NCBI GenBank assembly: GCA_007135795.1
Contig: SLIE01000412.1
Span: forward strand, 1-9,408
Origin: Desulfobacterales bacterium
GTDB taxonomy: Bacteria > Desulfobacterota > Desulfobacteria > Desulfobacterales > Desulfosalsimonadaceae
Length of the DNA stretch: 9,408 nt
Reading direction: 5' to 3'
The position numbers were made by a program, and so were the translations under genes. The notes below the pieces were generated by a model. That model made no database searches, was not told the origin of the DNA, and saw only the letters and a program-made list of their open reading frames with translations. This document shows positions 1-6,127 of the stretch, one piece after another (within the stretch, counting starts at the first letter, position 1; every line of letters starts with the position of its first letter).

Positions 1-1
1 A

Positions 2-1630
2 AAATCCGCCGATCTCGTTGTTGCCAGTACCAACCAGGAAAAAACCGAGCAGTACTGCAGCTACATGAACAGCGATTTTCCGGAATACCGGGTAATTCCG
101 CCGGGCATCGACGTGGATCGATTTTATCCTTTTTACCATGACCGGCTTCCCGAAGAAGAAAAGTCGGAAATGGAAAAATACGCCCAGGCCAACTTGCTCA
201 GGCAACTCGACCGTTTCCTCATTTTCCCGGATAAACCGCTGATCCTTGCGCTTTCCCGGCCGGATAAGCGCAAGAACATAACCGGTCTGATAAAGGCCTA
301 CGGGGAGGACCAGGAACTTCAAGCCCTCGCGAACCTGGCCATCTTTGCAGGTATTCGCAAAGATATCGATGAAATGGAGGATAATGAAAAGGATGTACTG
401 ACACGGATGCTCCTGGAGATGGATCGGTATGACCTTTACGGAAAACTGGCTATCCCCAAAAAGCATGATGTTGAATACGAGGTGCCGGCGCTCTACAGAA
501 TTGCCGCGGAAAAGCACGGGGTTTTTGTAAATCCCGCAATGACGGAGCCATTCGGGCTTACCCTCCTTGAAGCCGGGGCAGCCGGTCTACCCCTTGTCGC
601 CACCAATGACGGCGGACCGCGCGATATCATCGGATACTGTGACAACGGGATACTGGTTGACGCCACAAATACCGCGGAAATCGCCGAAGCAATCAAAAAA
701 CTCCTCACGGACACCGAATACTGGGAGACCTGCTCGCGCAACGGCATAATGAATGTCCGCAAATATTACACGTGGGACAGTCATGCCGATATCTATTTAA
801 AAGAGCTACGCCCACTGGCCGAAACGCTCAACATGGAAAAGATGAAAAAATCAACGACATCCAAGACACCGGTCGGTAAACGCCTGACCCAACTGAAACG
901 CTTTCTGGTCGTTGATGTGGATGATGTACTGATGTGTGAAAATGCGGAAGAACTGGACAATTTTGCAGCATGGATAACAGACAACCATAAAAAAACCGCC
1001 TTCTGCACAACAAGTGTGAAACCTATAAATGAATTGATTGAATTTTTGGAGGAAAATCGGATCCCGGCACCCGACATCCTCATATCCTCGGCCGGCACGG
1101 AAATCTATTACAGCAAGGAACATCACTATGATAACGGCTGGGAAACCCATATAAGCAACCGCTGGGAGCCGGAAAAAATCAAAAAACTGCTCAAAAAATA
1201 CGATTTTCTAACATTAGAGAACAAATCAAAACAGCGAAAATTCAAGATCAGTTACAAGATGCCACCCAAAAAAGACCGGGTGTCCAAAATTCACGATCTT
1301 TTATCCAAGAACAAATGTCGATATTCTTTGGTCTACTACGATCAGGAAATTCTTCACATTCTCCCTTACCGGGCGTCCAAAGGAAAAGCCATTCGCTATA
1401 TAAGCTACAAATGGGAGACCCCGTTGTCGGACTTTTTGATCTGCGCAAACACAGCTGAAATGCTGACAGGAGATCCCCTGTGCGTGGCCGTGGGATCCAA
1501 GGGCGAGAAAAAGGACAGGACAGGCAAAGTCATAAAAAAGGGCAAGGGTATTTATTTTGCGGGAAAACAATGTGCAGGGGGGGTTTTAGAAGGAATCGCA
1601 AGATATCGTTTTGCTGAGAATGTCAAATAA
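2..1630 (+). CDS. Sucrose-phosphate synthase-like GT4 glycosyltransferase with C-terminal HAD domain (5' end outside window)
   Basis: The frame is open from base 2 to the TAA at 1628-1630, so the 5' end lies upstream; an internal ATG at 65 is not the true start. Residues are counted from the codon at base 2. Residues 1-25 (ADLVVASTNQEKTEQY) and PPGIDVDRF match the sucrose-phosphate synthase (SPS) core. The nucleotide-sugar site is visible as SRPDKRKN (about 85-92) and the GT4 EX7E motif EPFGLTLLE (E182, E190), followed by GLPLVATNDGGP. SPS makes sucrose-6-phosphate from UDP-glucose and fructose-6-phosphate in the cytoplasm. From about residue 300 a HAD-IIB domain resembles sucrose-phosphate phosphatase. 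Motif I is kept (DVDDV, 305-309) and a lysine is present in ASKGK, but the motif IV region reads LICANTAEML where active enzymes have a GDSGND-type sequence. I infer that the domain is non-catalytic, as in several SPS proteins. Related sucrose-type glycosyltransferases cannot be excluded. The role is probably osmolyte synthesis. Confidence 0.87.
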   Translation, partial: KSADLVVASTNQEKTEQYCSYMNSDFPEYRVIPPGIDVDRFYPFYHDRLPEEEKSEMEKYAQANLLRQLDRFLIFPDKPLILALSRPDKRKNITGLIKAYGEDQELQALANLAIFAGIRKDIDEMEDNEKDVLTRMLLEMDRYDLYGKLAIPKKHDVEYEVPALYRIAAEKHGVFVNPAMTEPFGLTLLEAGAAGLPLVATNDGGPRDIIGYCDNGILVDATNTAEIAEAIKKLLTDTEYWETCSRNGIMNVRKYYTWDSHADIYLKELRPLAETLNMEKMKKSTTSKTPVGKRLTQLKRFLVVDVDDVLMCENAEELDNFAAWITDNHKKTAFCTTSVKPINELIEFLEENRIPAPDILISSAGTEIYYSKEHHYDNGWETHISNRWEPEKIKKLLKKYDFLTLENKSKQRKFKISYKMPPKKDRVSKIHDLLSKNKCRYSLVYYDQEILHILPYRASKGKAIRYISYKWETPLSDFLICANTAEMLTGDPLCVAVGSKGEKKDRTGKVIKKGKGIYFAGKQCAGGVLEGIARYRFAENVK

Positions 1631-1659
1631 AAATGATTTTTGCGCCTGCCTCATGTTTT

Positions 1660-1819
1660 GATGAACTTGTAAAAAGTCACAAGATTGGTGAAGATGGCTA
1701 AGTTAAAAGTTCCATATACAAGGCGTAGTGATTTTTCACTTGCGACGGCATACATATAGTATCCCGAGCGGATGTAAAATCGCTACAACGAAGTAGATGG
1801 GACTTTTAACGACGCCATC
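1660..1819. repeat. Palindromic MITE-like repeat with nested inverted and direct copies
   Basis: Between the convergent SPS-like and fusion genes, 1693-1715 and 1797-1819 form 23-base inverted arms with 4 mismatches. Inside them GTAGTGATTTT (1725-1735) pairs with AAAATCGCTAC (1776-1786) with one mismatch. CCATATAC and GTAGATGG also pair, so the whole unit can fold into one long hairpin of about 127 bases. A third copy of the arm motif, GATGAACTTGTAAAAAGTC at 1660-1678, lies in direct orientation upstream. No coding potential is seen. The right arm ends 7 bases from the stop codon of the fusion gene. This looks like a small non-autonomous element or a genome-wide extragenic palindrome, and it could also act as a two-way transcription barrier. 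From memory, similar GATGRNNTCGTAAAAAGTC-type repeats occur in Desulfobacterales genomes; this was not checked. Confidence 0.7.
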
Positions 1820-1825
1820 ACGTTT

Positions 1826-2788
1826 TCACCCGATCAGTTTTTTAACCCGTTGCCGGATGTCATCGCGCACTTGTCTCATGAAATCAATATCCCTCCCCGC
1901 AGGATCAGGCAAGTCCCAATCTTCATAAGTCACGCCGGGTAGAAAAGGACATTGATCTCCGCAACCCATTGTGATGATTGTATCGGGTGTTGTCTCGGAT
2001 ATTACGTCATCTATGGAACGAGGGATGCGATGCGCCATGTCAATCCCCTCTTCCGCCATAACCGATGCCATAACCGGATTTATTTCCTTTCCGGGCGTAC
2101 TTCCGCCATACAATGCGTCTATTCGATCTCCCGCAATAATTGACGCAAAAGCCGACGCCATCTGGCTCCTGCATGCATTTTCCCGGCATGCGAACAAAAT
2201 TTTTCTGCGTTTAAAAACAGGCTCAATCTTTTCGAGCAAGGCCGCCATATCCTCATCAAGACCGGGTTGCTTTGCCATTTCACCAGGATCTTCGATTCTT
2301 CGGTAACCGAGCATGTCCAAATACTGAGCCCCGACGGCGTCAAAAAAGTATTTCGCAGTCAGGATCATCCCATCAAAAAGGTTTTTCCCTTTGGTCGCCC
2401 CGACTGCCAGCATGAATCCGTTTCTCTGTCCACGCCCCGGATCATCCAATCCGTGCTTATACTTTCTGGCCCACAACGCCTGGCTGCGATCGATAAGCGC
2501 TTTCAGAACCGCTGGTACGTTGTAAAAATAGACCGGAGATGCAAGGACAACCACATCAGCCCGGCGCAAAAGCCCGTAAATATAACCGGACATGTCATCA
2601 TCCCGGATTATGCAAAAACCTTTTCGTTCACAATGACCGCAACCCGTGCAGGGGGATATATTCGCGCCGGTGACATGAAGCTTTTGGGTGTGCGCACCCT
2701 TCTGCCTTGCGAAATCAAGAAACGAATCCAACATGTAATTGGTATTCCCGTTTAAGCGGGGACTTCCCTGGAGACCCAGTATAAACAT
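1826..2788 (-). CDS. Fusion: iron-sulfur flavoprotein (NADPH-dependent FMN reductase fold) + ArsC/low-molecular-weight phosphatase domain
   Basis: This 320-residue protein has two joined domains. Residues 1-190 have the flavodoxin-like FMN reductase fold: GSPRLNGNTNYML (8-20) is the FMN phosphate loop and ASPVYFYNVP (83-92) is the second FMN-contact segment. C47-x2-C50-x2-C53-x5-C59 matches the compact cysteine motif of iron-sulfur flavoproteins, which bind a 4Fe-4S cluster. Residues 196-320 are an ArsC/LMW-PTP domain: the CX5R loop CRENACRS has nucleophile C201, C206 and R207. MGCGDQCP gives C276 and C280, the likely redox relay cysteines, and LPDPAG carries the probable acid D295. Known thioredoxin-linked ArsC enzymes reduce arsenate to arsenite. 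I infer that the flavoprotein half could supply electrons in cis. The ATG at 2788 has AAGGAA upstream, and a TATAAT lies inside the palindrome at 2802-2814. Alternatives are a protein phosphatase or a generic oxidoreductase. No other ars gene is visible. Confidence 0.85.
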   Translation of the reverse strand: MFILGLQGSPRLNGNTNYMLDSFLDFARQKGAHTQKLHVTGANISPCTGCGHCERKGFCIIRDDDMSGYIYGLLRRADVVVLASPVYFYNVPAVLKALIDRSQALWARKYKHGLDDPGRGQRNGFMLAVGATKGKNLFDGMILTAKYFFDAVGAQYLDMLGYRRIEDPGEMAKQPGLDEDMAALLEKIEPVFKRRKILFACRENACRSQMASAFASIIAGDRIDALYGGSTPGKEINPVMASVMAEEGIDMAHRIPRSIDDVISETTPDTIITMGCGDQCPFLPGVTYEDWDLPDPAGRDIDFMRQVRDDIRQRVKKLIG

Positions 2789-2801
2789 GATGATTCCTTT
2801 T

Positions 2802-2814
2802 TAGATTATATCTA
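2802..2814 (-). promoter_or_regulatory. Palindrome TAGAT-TAT-ATCTA containing a -10-like TATAAT
   Basis: Thirteen bases form an inverted repeat just upstream of the ribosome binding site of the fusion gene. On the - strand it contains a perfect TATAAT. No good -35 box lies 16-18 bases upstream, and a start here would leave a leader of only about 10 bases. It could be a regulator site or a weak promoter that gives this gene its own transcription. Confidence 0.25.
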
Positions 2815-2842
2815 CCAGGCGTCTAACCACCTGTTGAATCGG

Positions 2843-3565
2843 TTAAAGGTTATTGCGTAAAGATCCTGAAATCTTGCCACACAAATCGGCCACAGTTTTT
2901 CGTTTGATAACCCTTTCTTCATAAAGATCGATTTCTGCATTATCCCGACATAATTGATCCACTATATCCGCCGGCAGCTCCACTGCCGGGGAATCGGGTT
3001 GAGCCGATCGGGTATTTCCAAAAATCAATGCGGCAAAAGCCCTGTGATAGGGGTCTTCGGAGGCAAGAAAAGGTTTGATGTGTGGCAATACGGGTATCAC
3101 CAGCATGCTTTGCGTTGATGCTAGCCTGCTGATCCCCCATAAAAGACCCCTTTGCAGAACAGGATGTTCCAAAAAGTTACACGCCGGTTGTATATACGAC
3201 AAAAAAAGACGGTTGTACTCCATACAAAGGGCCTTATGCGAGGACAAAACTTCTCCCATCGCCTCCGGGACCCCCCACCCGATCCCCCCTGATTCGTCAT
3301 TTAACATCCACAAAAAACGCCGCATGATAACCCTTGCAGATTCCATATTTTCGTCGGCATGCCAGGAGACGATTCGGCCGGTTGCTTCTATGGAGCGCCA
3401 CCTGACAAGCGGGTCGTCATGGCAATAAAAAGATATGAGGAGATTGATCACCTTGCGGGCACCATACCCTGAAATAGCGTTGCAGGCCGAATCAAAATCA
3501 GGCGCTACAAGTAAATCCCGGATTTCAGGTTTTAGTGTTCTTAAAGAGGGGTTCAACTTCGGCAT
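2843..3565 (-). CDS. HEAT-repeat-like alpha-helical protein of unknown function (possibly the DVU0298 family)
   Basis: This 240-residue protein has no signal peptide, membrane segment or metal-binding motif. It is predicted to be all helical, with repeated helix pairs typical of HEAT repeats. Examples are about 37-66 (INLLISFYCHDDPLVRWRSI, with the D-P-L-V-R-W-R turn usual for such repeats), 78-106, 120-148 (EHPVLQRGLLWGISRL) and 160-185 (SEDPYHRAFAALIFGN). Such scaffolds bind proteins or nucleic acids. From memory it resembles an uncharacterised family named after Desulfovibrio vulgaris DVU0298, but I could not confirm this. The ATG at 3565 is preceded closely by GGGAAAGGG. It lies 133 bases downstream of ferredoxin and 54 bases upstream of the flavoprotein-ArsC fusion, in the same orientation, so co-transcription is possible but unproven. 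Confidence 0.75.
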   Translation of the reverse strand: MPKLNPSLRTLKPEIRDLLVAPDFDSACNAISGYGARKVINLLISFYCHDDPLVRWRSIEATGRIVSWHADENMESARVIMRRFLWMLNDESGGIGWGVPEAMGEVLSSHKALCMEYNRLFLSYIQPACNFLEHPVLQRGLLWGISRLASTQSMLVIPVLPHIKPFLASEDPYHRAFAALIFGNTRSAQPDSPAVELPADIVDQLCRDNAEIDLYEERVIKRKTVADLCGKISGSLRNNL

Positions 3566-3698
3566 AACCCTTTCCCGAGAAACCTACTTCCCGGCATGAT
3601 TCTCCTGCTTCATATCCGGAAACCGTTGCCATACAACAACAGATGAAAACACAGGACGACTCTCCATGAGGAACATGACTTTCTTCATGATACTTTTT

Positions 3699-3914
3699 TC
3701 AGAAATCCGCCTCCCATGAAATACAGTCTTCGGGACAATTACGAATCGCTTCATCAACGCATGATTCAGGATATTGGAACAAGTCGGCAATTACAATATA
3801 TCCCACGGCGTTGACACTAAATACGTCCGGGCATACGTCCGCACATATTTCACAGAGAATACAATCTCCCGGCTCAATAACCGGACGGCGTTTCATATCA
3901 TCGTCACATGGCAT
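3699..3914 (-). CDS. Single-cluster [4Fe-4S] ferredoxin (D. gigas ferredoxin type)
   Basis: This 71-residue ferredoxin is a small cytoplasmic low-potential electron carrier. The cysteines are C18, C21, C24, C28, C52, C60 and C64. With an offset of 10 the first six match D. gigas ferredoxin exactly. By that comparison C18, C21, C24 and C60 (followed by P61) bind the cluster, and C28 and C52 would form the structural disulfide or a site for a second cluster. C64 is extra. The ATG at 3914 lies inside the last codons of the oxygen-reductase gene (11-base overlap), with GGAAAAG upstream. A second ATG at 3896 (MKRRPVIEPGD) starts 7 bases after that gene's stop and would give 65 residues; the choice is uncertain. 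The overlap implies translational coupling, so this ferredoxin may feed electrons into the oxygen-defence chain. Confidence 0.92.
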   Translation of the reverse strand: MPCDDDMKRRPVIEPGDCILCEICADVCPDVFSVNAVGYIVIADLFQYPESCVDEAIRNCPEDCISWEADF

Positions 3915-5094
3915 CGTTTACGGCTTTTCCAATCTTCTGGCCGTATTCATATGCCTCACCATACCCTTTATCATCCGGCACATACTGGATCCGGAGTCCG
4001 GGATCAATGATCTCCATACCCATGTTTTCGAGGTTTCCCCGTATCTCCGCAACCGCCTCCCCGCTCCAGCCGTAGGAACCAAATGCCGCACCCAGCTTGT
4101 TTTTGGGTTTAAGTCCCTTCATGTACGTCAAAACATCCGCAACTGTAGGAAATATTGTGTTGTTCAAGGTTGGGGATCCAAAAACGACCGCTTTTGCATC
4201 TAGGACCTCTGTCATAATCTCGCTTCGATCCGAAGACCTGATATGAAACGGACGGACCTCCACGCCCTGGGACGCAATTCCCTCAGCAATGTGTTCCGCA
4301 ATGATTTCTGTGGAATGCCACATTGTATCATAGACGACCACGGCTTTCTTCTTGTTCTCCTGCTTACTCCATTCAACATAGGCATTGATAATTTTTGCAG
4401 GGTCGGAGCGCCAGATAATACCGTGATCAGGACATATGGTCTTGATCTCCAGCCCCATTTCCGTGACTTTTTCAATCAGCTTCAGAATAAGCGGCGAGTA
4501 TAATAACAGGATATTTGCAAAATATTTCTTGGCATGATGCATGATCTCGTCGCCGACCCGGTCGTCAAAGGTTTCAAAGCCGGCATAATGCTGACCGAAC
4601 GCATCACTTGAAAACAAAATCTTGTCCATCTTGTCATATGTGAACATACTGTCTGGCCAGTGCAGCATGCGGGTTTCCAGAAAAGTAAGCGTCCGTTTAC
4701 CAATGTTCAACTCACTGCCGTTTTCCACAGGCTGCAGGTTCAGATTCGATGTGAAATGCCTGGACAGGTTTTTCAGTCCCATTTTGGAGCAGTAAACGGG
4801 TTTGTCTTCCCCGATATAATGCATCACCCGGGGAAGCCCGCCGGAATGATCCATTTCCGTGTGGTTACTTATCACAATGTCGATACGCTTCGGGTCAATA
4901 ACACTTGAGATATTCTCAAGCATTCTGTCCGTAAATTCCCTTTTCACTGTATCAATCAGCACAACCTTTTCATCGACAATCAGATAGGCGTTGTAAGTGG
5001 AGCCCTTTTCAGTGGAATAACCATGAAAATCACGAATATTCCAATCGATGGCACCCACGCTGTATATATCTTTCGAGATCTCAACCGCTTTCAT
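3904..5094 (-). CDS. roo: Class A flavodiiron protein, rubredoxin:oxygen oxidoreductase
   Basis: This 396-residue enzyme reduces O2 to water (and in some homologues NO to N2O) with electrons from rubredoxin. Residues 1-245 are the metallo-beta-lactamase-like diiron domain. All ligands are present: H78, E80, D82 and H83 in NHTEMDH, H145 in LHWPDSM, D164 in SSDAFG and H224 in CPDHG. Residues 250-396 are the flavodoxin domain, with FMN loops VVYDTMWHSTE (253-263), GSPTLNN (306-312) and GSYGWSGEA (339-347). No rubredoxin or NADH-oxidoreductase domain is fused, so it is the two-domain class A type. I chose the ATG at 5094 because AAGGAG lies 6 bases upstream and the protein then starts MKAVEISKDIYSVG as in the family; the frame stays open to 5163 without homology. 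Rubredoxin is encoded 96 bases upstream, and a terminator-like hairpin lies between the two. Confidence 0.97.
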   Translation of the reverse strand: MKAVEISKDIYSVGAIDWNIRDFHGYSTEKGSTYNAYLIVDEKVVLIDTVKREFTDRMLENISSVIDPKRIDIVISNHTEMDHSGGLPRVMHYIGEDKPVYCSKMGLKNLSRHFTSNLNLQPVENGSELNIGKRTLTFLETRMLHWPDSMFTYDKMDKILFSSDAFGQHYAGFETFDDRVGDEIMHHAKKYFANILLLYSPLILKLIEKVTEMGLEIKTICPDHGIIWRSDPAKIINAYVEWSKQENKKKAVVVYDTMWHSTEIIAEHIAEGIASQGVEVRPFHIRSSDRSEIMTEVLDAKAVVFGSPTLNNTIFPTVADVLTYMKGLKPKNKLGAAFGSYGWSGEAVAEIRGNLENMGMEIIDPGLRIQYVPDDKGYGEAYEYGQKIGKAVNDAM

Positions 5095-5121
5095 TGCTTC
5101 TCCTTGCGTCTCCATGGAAAA

Positions 5122-5182
5122 TAAAATAAAAAACCGGTTAAAAGAGCGTGCGCTATCCTGCAAACAACTTGAAACCGGTTTT
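5122..5182 (-). terminator. Terminator-like hairpin between rubredoxin and the oxygen reductase
   Basis: On the - strand AAAACCGGTT (from 5182) and AACCGGTTTT (to 5130) form a perfect 10-bp stem around a 33-base loop. The stem ends in a T-rich run (TTTTTTATTTTAT). It starts 8 bases after the rubredoxin stop codon. The long loop makes it an imperfect intrinsic terminator; it may instead be an attenuator or a stabilising or processing structure. It would lower expression of the oxygen reductase relative to rubredoxin unless a separate promoter exists. Confidence 0.45.
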
Positions 5183-5190
5183 CGCGTTAC

Positions 5191-5352
5191 CTATCCCTGC
5201 TTTTCAAAATCTTCTTTTGGGGCGCCACAAACAGGGCACTCCCAGTCGTCCGGTAAATCAGCAAAGCTTGTTCCGGGATTTATGCCGTTATCGGGGTCCC
5301 CATTTGCCGGGTCGTACACATAACCACATACACTGCATACATACTTATCCAT
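5191..5352 (-). CDS. rub: Rubredoxin
   Basis: This 53-residue rubredoxin reads [19 protein letters not shown] and continues to the stop at 5191. The iron site is C6-x2-C9 and C39-x2-C42, inside the family motifs [10 protein letters not shown] and [10 protein letters not shown]. The aromatic core residues Y4, Y11, Y13, F30, W37 and F49 are present. Length and spacing are normal for the family. The ATG at 5352 has GGAGG upstream at good spacing. It is a one-electron Fe(Cys)4 carrier and the expected direct donor to the flavodiiron oxygen reductase encoded next. It could also serve desulfoferrodoxin and rubrerythrin. It lies 63 bases after flavodoxin, separated from it by a perfect palindrome. 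Confidence 0.97.
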   Translation of the reverse strand: MDKYVCSVCGYVYDPANGDPDNGINPGTSFADLPDDWECPVCGAPKEDFEKQG

Positions 5353-5385
5353 TGATTCGCCTCCGTTTAAAATGTTACAATTCCA

Positions 5386-5409
5386 TTACTTCCGTAATTA
5401 CGGAAGTAA
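5386..5409. promoter_or_regulatory. Perfect 24-bp palindrome between flavodoxin and rubredoxin
   Basis: TTACTTCCGTAA is followed directly by its own reverse complement (TTACGGAAGTAA), with no mismatch. It lies 6 bases beyond the flavodoxin stop codon and about 33 bases upstream of the rubredoxin start. In RNA it gives a 10-bp stem with an AATT loop and no T-run on the - strand, so it is not a classical terminator. It could be a dimeric regulator site or an mRNA stabilising or processing hairpin. Confidence 0.55.
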
Positions 5410-5415
5410 CGATTA

Positions 5416-5856
5416 TCAAACTGCCTGAAGTTTGCCGGCAATTTCACGGCCGTAATCCTGGGCCATTCGAATCCCGCCACCAAGGGAGGCATTCTTCAGC
5501 ATTAACGGGGAACTAACCATTTCCATTTTAAATACATTTTTCATGGTCCCATAAATGCGCTCAGGAGATTCGCCGCTCCAGCCGAATGCCCCAAAAGCCC
5601 CGCCTACTTTGTTTTCAAGGCCTGCTTTTTCAGCCAGGAACAGCATGGTTTTCATCGCCTGGAGCATATCACCATGATACGTGGAAGACCCAAACACATA
5701 AGCATCATAGCCGGCAAGATCCTTTTCGGACTTGATTTCCCTGGCGTCAATCAAATTGACTTCAATACCGGAAAAACGCATTCCTTCAGCTATAAGCTCA
5801 CCAATCTGAAGGGTATCGCCGGCTCGCGTCGCATATACAATAAGGGCTTTTGGCAT
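5416..5856 (-). CDS. Flavodoxin (short chain)
   Basis: This 146-residue FMN protein is a soluble low-potential electron carrier. The FMN phosphate loop is ATRAGDT (9-15). The first isoalloxazine loop is GSSTYHGD (56-63), with Y60 where classic flavodoxins often have Trp. The second is GAFGWSGES (89-97). This last segment matches GSYGWSGEA of the flavodiiron protein encoded two genes downstream rather than the second loop of classic Desulfovibrio flavodoxin, so it is closest in type to a stand-alone flavodiiron flavodoxin domain. The ATG at 5856 has AGGAGA upstream, overlapping the TAG stop of the preceding rubredoxin-like gene, with 9 bases between the genes. This close spacing implies co-translation. 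It may shuttle electrons among the defence proteins or replace ferredoxin when iron is short. Confidence 0.93.
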   Translation of the reverse strand: MPKALIVYATRAGDTLQIGELIAEGMRFSGIEVNLIDAREIKSEKDLAGYDAYVFGSSTYHGDMLQAMKTMLFLAEKAGLENKVGGAFGAFGWSGESPERIYGTMKNVFKMEMVSSPLMLKNASLGGGIRMAQDYGREIAGKLQAV

Positions 5857-5865
5857 TAAGATCTC

Positions 5866-6030
5866 CTATTTTTTGGTGCCGATCCGGTCGTCAATCCCCT
5901 TGGCCCCGCAATCTGGTGTGTAACAAGTATTGTCCACGAACTCGCACTTCGCCTTACACGAAGGACATTGTTCAGGTGGAGCATCTGCGTTAAATGTGTA
6001 ACCACAGTTTGTGCATTTCCAATTGGCCAT
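5866..6030 (-). CDS. Small cysteine-rich rubredoxin-like protein
   Basis: This 54-residue protein starts MANWKCTNCGYTFNADAPPE. C6-x2-C9 and C22-x2-C25 form a rubredoxin-like metal site. The spacing between the pairs (12 residues) is that of the short rubredoxin domain at the end of rubrerythrins, not the 29 of true rubredoxin. Three further cysteines follow, C29, C36 and C41, in CEFVDNTCYTPDC, giving seven in all. The frame is open upstream to 6213, but that part overlaps desulfoferrodoxin. The ATG at 6030 is preferred because GGGGAAG precedes it and the homology starts there. A rubredoxin-like gene (rdl) next to rubrerythrin is known in Desulfovibrio vulgaris, and this may be its counterpart. 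It is probably an electron carrier between defence proteins; the role of the C-terminal cysteines is unknown. Confidence 0.85.
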   Translation of the reverse strand: MANWKCTNCGYTFNADAPPEQCPSCKAKCEFVDNTCYTPDCGAKGIDDRIGTKK

Positions 6031-6127
6031 GGGATCTTCCCCTATTATAAAATAATTTATAAATATGCCTGTCGATTTAAAAAGATCTTTCGGGCCGGAA
6101 CCCTTTCTTACAACATAAGTCTTTGTT

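Noticed and set aside
1631..1825. CRISPR-like repetition between the first two genes
   Set aside because: The repeated motif occurs in mixed orientation without regular spacers. It forms one palindromic element, not an array.
2267..2755. 162-residue open frame on the + strand
   Set aside because: It is antisense to the flavoprotein-ArsC fusion, whose conserved motifs fix the - strand frame. The translated sequence has no family features.
3584..3688. 34-codon frame on the - strand after ferredoxin (MKKVMFLMESRP...)
   Set aside because: It has no clear ribosome binding site and no recognisable motif, and it lies in a gap where chance frames of this size are common. It could be revisited if homologues show conservation.
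3811..4203. 130-residue open frame on the + strand
   Set aside because: It is antisense to the ferredoxin and oxygen-reductase genes, with no motif or ribosome binding site.
5095..5163. N-terminal extension of the oxygen reductase up to 5163
   Set aside because: The extra 23 residues have no family match, and the ATG at 5094 has a good AAGGAG. The extension also runs into the terminator-like hairpin region.
6044..6075. TATAAT with an upstream TCGACA on the - strand, between desulfoferrodoxin and the rubredoxin-like gene
   Set aside because: The spacing is 20 bases, too long for a standard promoter, and the start site would fall in the ribosome binding site. AT-rich sequence makes TATAAT likely by chance here.
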